A stretch of 64,000 nt of DNA from Akanthomyces muscarius (GCF_028009165.1 NC_079244.1:3472001-3536000); one strand, 5' to 3'. Shown: positions 1 to 11,985, numbered from the stretch's first letter. Made by a program: numbers and translations. Notes: generated by a model from the sequence alone, not told the origin.

Positions 1-3000
1 AGCGTGGTGTTGTCTCTCTTCTGACAAGTTTCGTCCCAAGACTTGGAAACGGCAGGTCTCGTCGAGAAGGGCCGATCGAGTGGAAATTCGTTCCCGAGTT
101 GGCGTTTTGGGGAACAAGACGAGTGCTGAGGGTGTGTGGTGGTGTGTATGACGGAGACGCTGCAGAAGCGGCTGGTGAGCCATGGCCGATCACCGATTGA
201 GCCATGCAGGAATTGATTTCAAGTTTTTCTTTTCTTTTGGTTTGTCTGAAGGACGGTTCACATGGGGCTCGCGGGACAATTTCGTCCTGGGGTTGCGCGC
301 CGACTAATCCGGATGGCTATTGCAAAGTCATCGGCGCCATGTAAAGGCTCCCAGACAAGTTCTTCTGGCACCCAATTCATTACTGCTGAGCCTACGGATA
401 CATCGGGTGCTCATTTACAGCTCGCTACTCTGCCTGCAGTCGAACGGATCTGAAATATCGTCCGTTCCTGGCTTGCTCGCTGGTCCTTGGCACACTCCGT
501 TGGGCGAAATTACTAGGTAGGATTCCCAAAGCGCGTGCGCCGGTCACACCCTCCGGCCCCAAGCCAACGAAGGCAGAGCTGCAATCGCGCGCAAACAAGG
601 TGAACAGTGCACGAACATGACTGGCAACTGGGATAAATAGGAGCTAACTGGCCCAGCCAGCCACGAGCGGTCCAGGGTGCCGGGGTCTGTGAGTTAATCC
701 TGGCAGCCTGACCCGCACCGACGAAATTCTAGAATACTTTCCACACCGGCGAGGACGCTTCTTCTGGCAATCTGGGTGCTGTGTTGCATCAAATTTCCGG
801 GCTCAGGAGCGAGGCCGAGGGCCACCGATCGTCCCATTGGACCAGGGGGAAGCGCCAAACCCCTGGCTGGCGTTGGCCAGTGCAGAGGGCAAGGAGAGGA
901 GCCAGGGGAAAAAGGCCGGGGGGGAAAAGGCAACGGGCGATGTAGTAGTTTGTGAACTGTATTTGTTTTCGTGGACAGCATTCCTTCCATTGCCTTTGGG
1001 TCAGTGAGAAGAGGAACAGAGCCGGAGGACAATGTGGGTTTTGTTACCAGAGCGCAAATCGACTTTTAGCAAAAAAGCACTACGGTTTGCTCGGCAAGGG
1101 CTGAACTGAATCGCTGCCCGAGATCGTGCAGCGGGCGGGTTTTGCCTGGACCTTTATTTTTCTTGGTCTGCTGCATTGTCATGCACGGGCTGAGCGGGAA
1201 GCCCACACTATTGAGATGGCATGCAGCTGCAGGCCGCTCTGGCTGCAGAAATACATGATGGGTTTATCCTTGTAGTGTGGGCTGTGGTGAAGATGTCAAC
1301 AAGCTTGCCAGGATGTAGTAAAGCAATAAATATATGCGTATGATTAATCAGTAGGATGGCTCAATTAGACTGATACGAGGCTTTGTCAGTGAAGAAGCCT
1401 GTTTATCCAATGCTTTGGTGGTGATGAAACGGGAAAAGGGCATGCACGAATACAGTACGAGTAGGATATTCGACAAGGCCCCGGGTGTATTGAGCGCACC
1501 ATGATTTGGTTCAAGATCAGTCATCTCGGCCGACCGATTGTGCTTCACAGACTGCCACTAACACTGCTGAGTGGTTCGAATGATGCGATGAGGGCCCGCA
1601 TGTGACGGGCGCGCCGTGAGTGCATCGCGGCCGATGCGTACAAAAGGGCCCTACCAGTAGACGGAATTTGACTGCTTTGCGGATACTTACTTACGAGCTA
1701 GAATGCAACCACTTTGCACTCTTCTCTACCGCCCCAGTAAAAGTCGCCATCAGTGCCCATCACCTCAAGGCAACGGTTGCCCGATGGCCTGTTTTGTGGT
1801 GTTTCCTCGTCACCCAACTGTGGGGGTGGTTGAAGAGATGCGTACTGCTAAGATTGGATGGCGACGGTAAATGGCGTTCCTGGGAGAAAAGCTATGGGCC
1901 GCAGTTGACCTGTGTGGCACATGGGGAACCAGGACCCTGGCTCGAGATAAGGGGAACGGAAAACTAGTTGCTGAGTACTGGTAGGCGCAGGAAGAATGAC
2001 TGGACTGGGAGCGCGGTGATGAGCAATCAAGGGGTCTTTTCAACATTGCTAGAGACGGAGACGAAAAGAAAACCTTGGCGCTGCAGGGGCACAAGCTGCG
2101 GAAGCAGTGTGACCTTGGGTTTGGCGAGATGCGTTTCTGCTAGATATCACAGACCTGGCGCTTTAATACGATGACGTTGTGGGCGCAAATCACACCGGCT
2201 GCAAAGTGCCAGGAACCAAAGGACAAGACCCCCGAGACGAATGGCGTGCAAGACAAAGTCTGGGTATATCACGTTGTCGCACTCCATGTGGCTTTCATCC
2301 CAGACACGACAAGCAACCAAGGAAAAAAACCTGTGTGAGGACAATAGCAAATAGACGAAAAGGTCTCACGACGAAAAGAGGCCATCTCCCCCACTTGTTC
2401 GAGTGGTGAGGCGTTGTGCCACCGCTGTAATTGTGGGAGGCACGGAGGGAGAGAGAAACCATTGGCTTTCTTTTTCTATTCTGCTTTCCTTCTTTTTCTT
2501 TTTCTTGGCTGGTCGCGCGCTGGTTTTACATGTCACGAAAGAAGAAGCAAACTCTACAAGTTGTGCGTCATGCACAAAAAAAAAAAGAAACAAATTGAAT
2601 AACGAGAAAATGTTTCGTGTGACTTGGTTTCGGCGTACAGGCTCCTCCCCTGGGAACGATTGACAAGGCCTTCGCAGAAATTGGTGACCGAACGAGGTCC
2701 CCTTGGCCGAGCGAATTACAGAGACGTTGCAGGCAATGTGGCCCAAGGCTGACCGTGCAAGCCGTCCCCAGAGATTAAAAATACTTCTTTCGGTGGAATA
2801 GAGGGGCAGCGAGCGGTCTTGACAAGGGTATACCGTGACCCCCAGCCTAGAGAGCCATTGTCATACTCGGTACAGATTAGAAGACCTTGTACGGGTCATG
2901 GGTGCAGATTGGCACGACACAGGACGAACTCGTGCTGGGAAGAGGTTGGAACACTCGAGTCATGGCTTACAGCGGCGATGCTGTGCTCGATCTGCGGAGA

Positions 3001-4011
3001 GTGACTCGAGATGAGAAAGAGCTGAGAAAAAGCGCAGATCCGATTATTCAATAGCGGTAGTCGAGAGAAAGAGAAGGTTTGCAGCCGCAATTGACGAGTG
3101 GCGGAAAGGAGGAGGAGGAGGCTTGCCGCTGAGTTTCGGTGACATGGATTCAATTTTGACCCAGTAGATGGCATGAACGCTGACAGTACTCTGTAGACCG
3201 GAGTAGATGTCTGGGGCTGATCCGGAGCCACGTATTGAATGGGCAATGGGCAATGGGAGGAAAAGAGACTCAACATGTGATGATATGTACAGTGACGTCG
3301 AGGAGCTTGACAGTTCCCGATTGACTACTGGCAGACAAGAGAAGAGGAAAGGGATCAACTAGTTTGTGCCACATGGAACAATAAGCAAAACCCGCACGTT
3401 AGCCGGCAGAAAAGAAGAAGAAGAAGCAAAAAAGAAGCATGGGGTCAGCGAGAGCGCAAGCCATCAGTTTTTTGCCCAAGGGGGGAGTGGACGCCGATCG
3501 AGAAGGTTGCTTCTTTTCCTGGCAGGGAAAAAGAAGCTAATACAATGGATTATTGTCTTGCTAGCGTGTGTTGGGCGCGCGGGGCCAAAACCCATGCGGT
3601 ACACTGCTCCGTAGTTTTTAATACTGGTTAGAAGAATGAGTCTTTTTGGTGGTGTTGCGGATAGAGAGCCAGAGGAGAGGAGAGGAGGGGAGAGGGGGCG
3701 GGCCAGACGTTCTGTCTGCAAGGTACCTCGGGCGGCGCGGTGGCCCAGGCGCAGACGCAGGTAGCTTTTCGACGCTCGGCCCCACCCGCCGGTGGTGGGC
3801 ATGGAGAAGCATGGCTTGCAGGACGGCTGCAGGTTTTTGGGTCTTGGAAGAACCTTGGATTGACGATGTGAAATGATGTGGATTTTGGGCGCTGCTTGTA
3901 ATACATATGCAGATGGCCCGAGGAAGCGTCGGTTGCGTCGCGCCGGGGAAAGAGGTGCAGAGAGTGTGAGAGGGAGTGAGTGAGTGAGGAGAGGGAGGGG
4001 TGGGCAGAGAA

Positions 4012-4032
4012 AGAGAGAGAGAGAGAGAGAGA
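4012..4032. repeat. (GA)n microsatellite
   Basis: A near-perfect run of about ten AG/GA dinucleotides lies inside a longer purine-rich tract with several GAGT repeats just before it (about 3961-4000). It creates the spurious Ser/Leu-rich minus-strand reading frames in this area. Confidence 0.9.
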
Positions 4033-4897
4033 AAACGCACCGCGGAAATGCACATGCGCCGTGCCCCGGCGCGCCGGTATGGGTGTGGTGCAGCGTTTGC
4101 AACACGAGCAAGTGCAGTTGCGAGGGATACAATAAACGATTTTATTTCTTTACGAGTTTGTCCAACGAAGTGATGCAGTACATCGGGAGAGGAGAAGCAA
4201 AACTTGAGATAGTACAAGGCCGTCGAGTGGCTCTTGTTGCGCGGATGAAGAATGCAGTGGTGAAGCTTCCCTGACTCTCAGAAGGCTTGTACCGCTGCCC
4301 CCATGGCCAGCCAGCGACCAACCCCCCCCTGGACCTTCTTTCTTGAGCGCCCACTTTGAGAGCGGCCGGGGGGGGACTCTTTAACCCACTCTTCAGTTCT
4401 ATATATCCACTGTCACCCGGGACGAGCAGAGGTGAGGGACCAGGGCGAGGGTCGTGAGCTTGCATCGATGGTGTGTGAGCGTGCAAGTGGTGGTGCGTTC
4501 TGTGGCGGGTGGCTTGCTGTAGCGTCCTTGACCTTCTTTCCATCCCCAGTGGATGAGGCCGCTGGGGACGGACCCTCGTCTCTCTCCAGGCATCTCGGGC
4601 ATTCGATACCGCAGAGGCCCAGGCCGCTATAATCAGGGTTCCGTCCACTGTGGAGGTACTTTGGGTCAGGTTCCTACTAACTTGTTTTCGGCGGGCAGCG
4701 CGCTACCAATGACCACCAAGGTAGTATGTAGGTACCTGACTGCCACTAAAGCCACTAAAACCACGACTCGAACCGCTGATTTCCAGGCCACTTCTAGAGG
4801 CTACAGCGCCCGCAAGTACCTAAGAGTACCTGGCGCTCCCCTTCATCTCTGTTGCCAGCCCCCCTCAGTGTCCCAGTCTAGGTAGCGCTCTTGTCCG

Positions 4898-5273
4898 TCC
4901 CAATCCTTCCAGCCAGCGAGCAACCACTTTTTCTTCTTCGACGTCTCCTTGTTTTATCCTCTTTTTTCCCCCTTCTACTCCCCTCCCCATTCCCCATCCA
5001 GCGCCATTTCAATCCCATATCGCCTGTTCTCTCTCTTTCTTTTCTTTTGCATGCATCTCTCGTCGCCTCACCTCCCTCTCCCGAATTGAACCCGTTCGAC
5101 GCTCAACATCGAACCCTTTCGGATCCCCTTGATCTGATTCGCCCGTTTCTTGTACCCCTAGAAGCGCGAGCCAATTTTTTTCTACTCGACGACCCCACGA
5201 TCATTCGCGACCCGCACCAGCTCTTCCTCTTCCCGACAACCATTTCCTCCCCGTCGCACTCACAGTCGCTGCA
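4898..5273 (+). promoter_or_regulatory. Pyrimidine-rich leader of the Ras gene
   Basis: The roughly 375 bases before the Ras start codon are strongly CT-rich on the plus strand (runs of TTCTTC, CCTTTT, CTCTCTCTTTC). Such tracts are typical of core promoters and 5' UTRs of highly expressed genes in filamentous ascomycetes. The transcription start is not defined by the sequence. The assignment is inference from composition and position. Confidence 0.45.
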
Positions 5274-6217
5274 ATGGCTACATCTACAAAGGTGCGATTT
5301 TCTCTTGGGCGCCGTCTCTACCCTGCGATTTTAGGCGATGCAAACTTGTCCCCTCCGCCGGTGGGCGGTTTCCGCGTTGTCACCTGTCCACAGCCACCAC
5401 CTGAGCGCACCCCCGTTGCTAACGTTTGCCGTCTGGATAGTTTATGCGAGAGTACAAGCTCGTCGTTGTTGGTGGCGGTGGCGTCGGTAAATCTTGCCTC
5501 ACCATACAATTGATTCAGAGCCACTTCGTCGACGAATATGATCCTACTATTGAAGGTAATGCCAGCCGCCTCCCAAGGGTCCCCCCGGCCGCTGAATTTC
5601 TGTCGCGCTGACTAGGACTTTCTTTTCATCAGATTCCTACCGTAAGCAGTGTGTCATTGACGATGAGGTCGCCCTTCTCGATGTCCTCGATACCGCTGGC
5701 CAAGAAGAGTACAGTGCCATGCGAGAGCAGTATATGCGCACAGGCGAGGGTTTCCTGCTCGTCTACTCCATCACCTCCCGCCAGAGCTTTGAAGAAATCA
5801 CCACATTCCAGCAACAAATCTTGAGAGTCAAGGACAAGGATTACTTCCCCATGGTCGTCGTCGGCAACAAGTGCGATCTCGAGGGCGAGCGCGAGGTTTA
5901 CAGACATGGTGAGTATTACAAGCCAGTGTCTCCCATATAGCCCCCACTCGCTAACCGCCCGTGCGTCAACTACAGAGGGCGAGGCCCTGGCTAGATCCTT
6001 CAACTGCAAGTTCATTGAGACCTCTGCCAAGTCGCGAATCAATGTCGATCAGGCCTTCTACGACATTGTCCGCGAGATTCGCCGCTTCAACCGCGAAATG
6101 CAGGGCTACTCCACCGGTAGCGGAGGTGGCTCCGGACTCAACGGCCCCCCCAAGCAGATGGACATGGACGACGGCGGCAACGAGGCCGGCTGCTGCGCCA
6201 AGTGTGTCATCATGTGA
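5274..6217 (+). CDS. ras-1: Ras-type small GTPase (fungal Ras1/RasA class)
   Basis: Four exons: 5274-5291, 5441-5555, 5633-5908 and 5976-6217, giving 216 residues. Exon 1 encodes only six residues and is followed by a 149-bp intron. All classical elements are visible: P-loop GGGGVGKS (17-24), effector loop YDPTIEDSY (39-47), DTAGQE (64-69), NKCD (123-126), ETSAK, and the C-terminal CAAX box CVIM preceded by a Cys pair. These predict farnesylation and palmitoylation, hence plasma-membrane attachment. The position equal to human Gly12 is Gly19, so the normal GTPase form is encoded. As a molecular switch it should act upstream of cAMP and MAP-kinase signalling in growth, conidiation and, in pathogens, host invasion (family knowledge). 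The Gly/Ser-rich stretch before the CAAX box is typical of fungal Ras1. It converges on the cysteine-rich gene downstream. Confidence 0.95.
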
Positions 6218-7315
6218 GGAGCCCGACGCATCGACGAGCGAGAGTTGTCGTGGGGACACTGCACGACACGATATCGATAACGAGACGTCCCATAGCCTTG
6301 AGATGACGGGATTGTGAAAAAAGAAAAAAAAAAGAAAAAAGAACATTGCATCAACGCCACAGACTCACAGCAACTTCGACTGGCTATTCTGGGTGGCAAT
6401 GATGGGTGGTTGGACCACGAACACAGCGATTCATTAGCATCGGACGGGGAGTCGGACTCTTGACTTGGCCAGAACCAGGCCTCTTTCTCTTTCTGTTATT
6501 ATTTCCGGTTTCTTTAATGTTTCAAGTTTCTGAACAAGCGGACTCGCACACGGCACAATCGTTCTCATGCCGGATCGGCTCATCATGGAGGTTGTGGTTC
6601 GATTTTATCTTGCAGAAGCGCATCACCCAAGAATTTGAAACGGCCCGCACCCGGCACCCGAGTTTCATCAGAAGCGACAACGAAAAGAACCAGCGACGTT
6701 GAAATCTTTACACAATCATAGTTTTCGACCCGGTACCAAGTTGGTGGAGAGAAACATTATTTTAAGATGATGGGCGATGTTGGTCTGCAAACTGTCTCAA
6801 TTTCCAGGATGCACCACATTCCTCGCAAGAGGTTCAGACGCCCTATACCAGGAGACCTCGAATTCCCCCATACCCGATTTTCTTGTTCTCTTCATTTTCT
6901 CCAGTACATGTTCTTTCTTCGCCACCCTTTCTCTCTCATTTTTCAGATTTCTTCTTTTATTTCCCTCGGAATGTCAATGTGGGTCGATTATTGTGTTTTA
7001 TTGTTCATTATATCCATATATTTCAAAAATGGCTGTTGTAATTTCATCGTTATTTTACAGAACTTTCTGTCTTCTACCTTGCTTCTCCATGGTGTCCTCT
7101 TTCTCCATCGTGAGAAACACGACGTGTGGTGATGCGACCTGACAACGACTAGTGAACATGTTATGACGCTTTGCATCTACAGATTGACCAGACTGCCATC
7201 GCAGCTACAGCCGATACCTTATCTTTTCAGGTTCGGACATGCAGACTCCTTTGCATATCGCTACCTGTGACCCGAAATAAACCCCCACGACCGCCCCTGA
7301 CGCCATCGGATGGCT
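6218..7315. other. Convergent intergenic region, 3' UTRs
   Basis: The region lies between the Ras stop codon and the stop codon of the minus-strand cysteine-rich gene. It carries an A-rich run at about 6317-6342 shortly after the Ras stop and T-rich sequence between 6480 and 7090. No reading frame shows family resemblance. It most likely holds the two 3' UTRs. Confidence 0.5.
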
Positions 7316-10300
7316 CTACGCGTCAGACATTTCGATATCCCTCACATCGCCGGCGAGCGATACGGGCTGTGGATTAAACCACGATTGCCAGCCATCCACG
7401 AGCCCGGACGTCTCGACCGGCCCGACCTGGTTCATCACCCAGCCTCCGCATGCGAGGCATACCCATGAGCTCAGCGCCGCGGGCGAAGTACTGCTTCCTG
7501 CAGGCTGCATTTGCGTCTGTTGGCCATTTTCGTCGCCGTCCTGCATAGGCACGTCCGCAGCAGAGCGGTATTCGAAGCAACCAGCGCATTTTCCTTCTTG
7601 CAGTGTCTGGATTCGCCACTCCCGCACGGCGACCACCTGATGCAATACGGCTTCGGCATTGTCAATGCGGTGAAACTGGCACTGCCGCGTCTGCAACAGT
7701 TTGACGCCGCACGAACATCCTGTCAATGGTCGAGCGTCGCCGAGAAATTTGACCTCGCCACCATCCCGGGCCGTCATGGTCATGATCGCGTCTCCGTCCT
7801 CGTTGGCTGCGTGGTTTCCCGGTGACGGCTTCGGAAACCAGCCGTAGACTGTGTTAATGCCGGCCTCGCACATGTCCAGCATCGCCTGGGGGCTGCTCCC
7901 TGCGAACGCCGTGCACTTGTCACACAGATAACTGCGCATCTTGAGCACCTCGACGGCCGTCAGGGGATTGTGTTCTGGATTCACAAGGGCCTGAGCACTC
8001 TGCTGGGCGCAGCTATTGCACACAAGGCTAGGGTAATTGGGGTGGTGATGCATATCCGCGCACCGGTCTGAAGCGTTCACCGCGGCGCCACAGGCGAGAT
8101 ATGCGTCATAATTGCCCTCGCCGAGGCCATTCTCGTCGCAACGCGTGTCGCCCTGCGGGTCCGCCACCCTCTGTATCTGCATATCAATGTCCTCATTCCG
8201 ATCTTCAGACATGGGTTCGGGAAGTGAGTGCAGCACGTCTTTGATGGGGCAGTCTCTTTCCAAATAGTTGATGGACAGCGTGAAGGGTTTCCGTACCACC
8301 TTATCTCCAGTGTTGTCCCGCTCGCCAAACAGTGTGCGCGTAGACTCGTGCAGCGGATTCAGATGTCTCCATCGTGCCGACCCTTGTTGACCAGCACTCT
8401 GTGACGGAACCGCAGCCGGTGGGCGCTGATTCTGCTCCTCAACTTGAAGGGGCATTGCCTGAAACGGATTGAGGCCATACATCTGCTGGCTAACACTAGT
8501 AGTATCATCCTCTGGAAGCCAAGCCGGTGTGGCTTCCGCGTCGTGGAGAAAGCTGGCGATGGGGCTGAGAGGAGCATTTGCCTGTTGTTGAACATTACCA
8601 TTATTGTTCGCCGGAGGCCACTCCGCGGTCGCTGCCGGCGCGTCGAAGAAGCTCGTGTACTGTGGGTCAAGAAGATCAACGGTGTAGATGTTGGGGACAT
8701 CCAGTATGGGAGCGTTGGCCGGCAATGTCATGGCGTGTCCTGGCATAGAGTTAGTCTCGAGTGAAATGGTCGGCAGGGGGCTATAGGACACATAGGGCAA
8801 GGCTGGTGGTGGGCTGGGAGGGTTCCAAGGCTGAAGGGCGGGATCAATAGGTATGTCTTCCTGTGCGTCAACGTCCATGGCTTCGTGGCCGCTGATTGGA
8901 GCCATCGTTGCTACTGTCTGCATAAGCTGCTGATATATTTGATCTACTTGCAATGGTGCAACTCCTGGCTCTGGTAATGACTGCATAATGTGCTGAAATA
9001 TCATTTCTGGTTGGTCGGTGATTATCGACGGCTGCGCATAGCCCAACACTGACTGATCAGTTGCCGCTTGCGACTGCATGGCCGGTAGAGGCAGATGTAC
9101 CATCTGGAAGCTGTTGCCGCCGTTTCCGTCCTCAGAGCTGCCGCTTTCTTCGAATTTCTCGCTCTCTTCAGTCTCTGCATTCGCGTCTGCAGCCGCATCT
9201 GCTGCAGCGGCGGTAGAGACCACTACAGGCAAAGGCTGAATAACCCTGACGATGGGTGTAGGGCCCAAGTTGTTCGGATTTACTGCCGCAGCAATTTCTG
9301 CCGCTGTGGGAGGGTTGTCTGTTCCAGCTGGGGTCTCAAACCGGTACTCATCCTTTTTCATCGCGGCCGCTCTTTGATGCTCGGCAAAACCAGGCAAAGT
9401 GTTCATCAAGAAGGAATTCGGCCATACCTGGACAATCATGGCGGCAATCTCGTTGGCTGTCAGCTGGCTGGTAGATTTTCCGGCCAGCGGTGTGCCCGGC
9501 GCGGCGTGTGGCGGCGTGGATCGCGGTATGAGCGACTCGCGTTGTCTTGATACTTCTCGCATCAGTGTGCCTTCGTGGAAAGAGACGGTCGGCTCAGCAT
9601 AGGTTTCGGTTATCGGACCGATCCAATGCTCCATTCGAGAGCCGTCCTTGGCATCGTCGACTCCATTGGCACCGTAGCCGAGGGCAAGATAGTACAATGG
9701 GCCAGGTGGAGGAGGCTGCAGGCGCCCATGTACGCAGTTTGTCATGCGTTTCTTTCCAGCTTCTGTTTTCAGGAAAGCATTGTCACAAAGATGGGCCTCC
9801 CCTGAGTTGGTACAGGAATCGCAAGGCCGCTGTTTGTCGCAATTTCGGCCCATCTCCACGCAACGCCTACACGCAGTATACGGCATAAACTTTCCAAATC
9901 CCACCTGCGATAGATCAAATATCGGGTACGCGATCCCCTCACAATCAACACAGTCAAGGCCCATGGCCGTGCAGCGACCACATGCCGACAAGGGGTGGGC
10001 AATGGAGGCACGGCAATGGGCGTGGTCGCGGCGGCAGTTCATACAAGCCTTGCGCCAGGCGGTATTGGGACGCAACTCGGCCCATCCGAGCGCAATGAAA
10101 CTGCGCGGACGCCAGTTTTCTGGGATGCAGATGGAGACCGGCATGGACGCGACCAAGGCAGAGGACAGGCAAAGGAGGTTATTGTCACGACTGCGAGTGC
10201 AAGGCTGGTTCCACGTCGTGCGGTCTGCGAGCCACGAGCACTGGTTCGTCGGCCCTCGGCGGCGCCCAGCCGCGAGCAGCGTGCACCCATCACACGCGTG

Positions 10301-11116
10301 CCGGAACCACTTGACGATACCCTGGCGCACGTTGGGCTTGCTGTCCATGACACGGTTGTCGCTAAGCCGGCACATGTCTATGGGCTTGCACCGCGAGCAC
10401 TGGTAGCCCAGGATCGGGTCGACGTCGCACGACGCGGCCTTGCCGTCGGCGGCGCACTTGATGCAGCAGACGCCAGTGTCCATGGGAAGTCCGGTGAAAG
10501 GGCTGATGGCCTGGTCGTAGCGCGCCGGATGGTGTGTCGAGTACTTGCGGTAGATGAGCGGCTTTCGGGGCACTGAGCAGACGTGCTTGGCTGCTGCCAC
10601 GGGGTTGCGCGCGCGGTGGTCAGCGCAGTTAGTGCACTCGAGCGGGTAAGTGCCGTCCTGCCAGTCGCACGGCCGCTGAGCGTGCATGGCGCGTCCGAGG
10701 GGATCATCGAGGCAAAAGTCGCAGATGCGGCGCCGCGGAGAGGACTTCCGGCTCGAGGACCTCCGGTATGCTGGCGGAGGACGAGGCGCGTTGGGGCGGC
10801 GTCGGCGGACATCTGATGCGACTTGGGTGCGAGGGTTGGGCAGTTCTGCATCCTCCTCCTCTGGGACTGAATTCAGGTTATCGAATTGAGGGATGCCGGC
10901 CATGGTGTATGCCGAGCTGGGGGCATGGCCGAAAGGGGAAGAAAGCGCTGATGGTGACGGAACCACGGTAGAGGAACGGCTGAAGGAGTAGGCAAAGGAC
11001 GATGAGTCGCTTTCGCCCAAGCTGCTGCTTCTGGGTCTGCCGGCGATGCGGGAGGATCGCCGGACGGGCGCTCCCGTTACCGTCGAGGTATGGTCCGCTG
11101 GACGACGCGGAGCCAT
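7316..11116 (-). CDS. Large cysteine-rich protein with tandem Zn2Cys6-like clusters
   Basis: One uninterrupted frame of 1266 residues; I do not recognise a named family. Residues 1-130 are basic, Ser/Arg/Pro-rich and probably disordered. Residues 131-450 hold a series of cysteine clusters. Two match the fungal binuclear zinc-cluster spacing: C358-x2-C361-x6-C368-x10-C379-x2-C382-x6-C389 and C416-x2-C419-x6-C426-x5-C432-x2-C435-x8-C444. A third, looser cluster is C218-x2-C221-x8-C230-x9-C240-x2-C243-x5-C249, with further Cys pairs at 132/135 and 161/164. The middle is Pro/Gln/Ala-rich with acidic stretches, like a transactivation or scaffold region. More CxxC pairs lie in the C-terminal third. 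A zinc-binding nuclear protein is plausible, but ordinary Zn2Cys6 regulators carry one N-terminal cluster, so the role is open. The start is the first ATG after the upstream in-frame stop. Confidence 0.75.
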   Translation of the reverse strand: MAPRRPADHTSTVTGAPVRRSSRIAGRPRSSSLGESDSSSFAYSFSRSSTVVPSPSALSSPFGHAPSSAYTMAGIPQFDNLNSVPEEEDAELPNPRTQVASDVRRRRPNAPRPPPAYRRSSSRKSSPRRRICDFCLDDPLGRAMHAQRPCDWQDGTYPLECTNCADHRARNPVAAAKHVCSVPRKPLIYRKYSTHHPARYDQAISPFTGLPMDTGVCCIKCAADGKAASCDVDPILGYQCSRCKPIDMCRLSDNRVMDSKPNVRQGIVKWFRHACDGCTLLAAGRRRGPTNQCSWLADRTTWNQPCTRSRDNNLLCLSSALVASMPVSICIPENWRPRSFIALGWAELRPNTAWRKACMNCRRDHAHCRASIAHPLSACGRCTAMGLDCVDCEGIAYPIFDLSQVGFGKFMPYTACRRCVEMGRNCDKQRPCDSCTNSGEAHLCDNAFLKTEAGKKRMTNCVHGRLQPPPPGPLYYLALGYGANGVDDAKDGSRMEHWIGPITETYAEPTVSFHEGTLMREVSRQRESLIPRSTPPHAAPGTPLAGKSTSQLTANEIAAMIVQVWPNSFLMNTLPGFAEHQRAAAMKKDEYRFETPAGTDNPPTAAEIAAAVNPNNLGPTPIVRVIQPLPVVVSTAAAADAAADANAETEESEKFEESGSSEDGNGGNSFQMVHLPLPAMQSQAATDQSVLGYAQPSIITDQPEMIFQHIMQSLPEPGVAPLQVDQIYQQLMQTVATMAPISGHEAMDVDAQEDIPIDPALQPWNPPSPPPALPYVSYSPLPTISLETNSMPGHAMTLPANAPILDVPNIYTVDLLDPQYTSFFDAPAATAEWPPANNNGNVQQQANAPLSPIASFLHDAEATPAWLPEDDTTSVSQQMYGLNPFQAMPLQVEEQNQRPPAAVPSQSAGQQGSARWRHLNPLHESTRTLFGERDNTGDKVVRKPFTLSINYLERDCPIKDVLHSLPEPMSEDRNEDIDMQIQRVADPQGDTRCDENGLGEGNYDAYLACGAAVNASDRCADMHHHPNYPSLVCNSCAQQSAQALVNPEHNPLTAVEVLKMRSYLCDKCTAFAGSSPQAMLDMCEAGINTVYGWFPKPSPGNHAANEDGDAIMTMTARDGGEVKFLGDARPLTGCSCGVKLLQTRQCQFHRIDNAEAVLHQVVAVREWRIQTLQEGKCAGCFEYRSAADVPMQDGDENGQQTQMQPAGSSTSPAALSSWVCLACGGWVMNQVGPVETSGLVDGWQSWFNPQPVSLAGDVRDIEMSDA

Positions 11117-11985
11117 AGCTGCGATGTGATTTGGCTTTTGTCAATTGAACAAGGGGATGTCTCTTGAGGAAAGGAGAGGTTGTTGCTGTGTGTGCGGTCG
11201 AGCTTGAAGGAGGATCGAACTTGAAGGAGGGGCGAGCTTGAGGGAGGAGACGGAGGAGGAGTCGTGAAAGTAATGTGGATGTCGAGACATCCTTATATTG
11301 CCTTTCATTGTCTGGTGATCGAATTCGATTTCTATCATCTTGACTCTTGGCAACGGTGGCTTTGGCTTTGTAGTGTAGGAAAGGCGGGAGTGATGGGACA
11401 AAGAGGACTTGAAAGGTGGTGCCGGCATTGTGGGTGTAGGTGCAAAGAACCAGCTACAACTGCCTTTGTAGAGAGGCGACGGCGGCGCGATCAAGGAGAT
11501 TGGGTAAAGTTAAGATGACAAAAGGCATCGTGTACAATGAGGTTTTATAACGTAAGAAAGAAGAGCAAAGTAATTGGGGACTAAGAATATACAGAGGCGA
11601 GGAAGAAGAATGTCCTGTAGGTGCTTTAACAAAATCAAGATGCTTTGAAAAGGGGGTTTAAAGGCTTTGTCTAATCTACAAGCGGTTCTGTGGTTCTGTA
11701 TCTCCGTCTAGAGGCCTGTGGCCTGCTGCAGCGCCATCACAGTAAGAGTCAATGTGCAAGAAAGACGCTGTTGCAACTTGCCGTGTAAGTGAGCACGATG
11801 CTTTGTGCCCACACGTACCTTTGCGGACAAAAAGAAAATGGTCCATGCAGCGTCTCAACAACAAAGACTAAAGACTTGAACTCCTTCTTCCATGTTCCTT
11901 CTAGATCTATTCTTTTGCTCTTTATTTCGCAAGCCCTTCATCGTACATTCGCGCAATCGCCAAAGGGGTCCGGGCTTGTGCAGCG
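11117..11985. other. Promoter of the cysteine-rich gene and 3' flank of the decayed fusion gene
   Basis: The right-hand gene ends at 11986 on the minus strand and the left-hand gene starts at 11116, also on the minus strand. The space therefore holds the promoter/5' UTR of the cysteine-rich gene. GA-rich repeats lie at about 11170-11260 just upstream of its start codon. No further gene is seen. Confidence 0.45.

Larger units (their letters stand above)
1..5273. other. Long gene-poor region upstream of the Ras gene
   Basis: I find no gene I can support here. Open frames are short or are low-complexity products of CT/GA-rich DNA (for example the minus-strand frames around 3460-4220), with no family resemblance and no convincing splice pattern. 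The stretch holds short A/T-runs, GA-rich tracts around 3400-4030 and CT-rich sequence towards its right end. The likeliest role is distal and proximal promoter plus 5' UTR of the Ras gene that starts at 5274. A non-coding RNA or a gene of many small exons cannot be excluded by eye. Confidence 0.5.

Noticed and set aside
3464..4217. Overlapping minus-strand frames of up to 222 residues rich in Ser, Leu and Pro
   Set aside because: They arise from the CT/GA-rich tract and microsatellite. Several frames are open at once, and no family motif or splice logic is present.
9095..10576. Plus-strand frames (up to 220 residues) inside the cysteine-rich gene
   Set aside because: They are antisense shadows of a long GC-rich minus-strand coding region, with no independent motifs.
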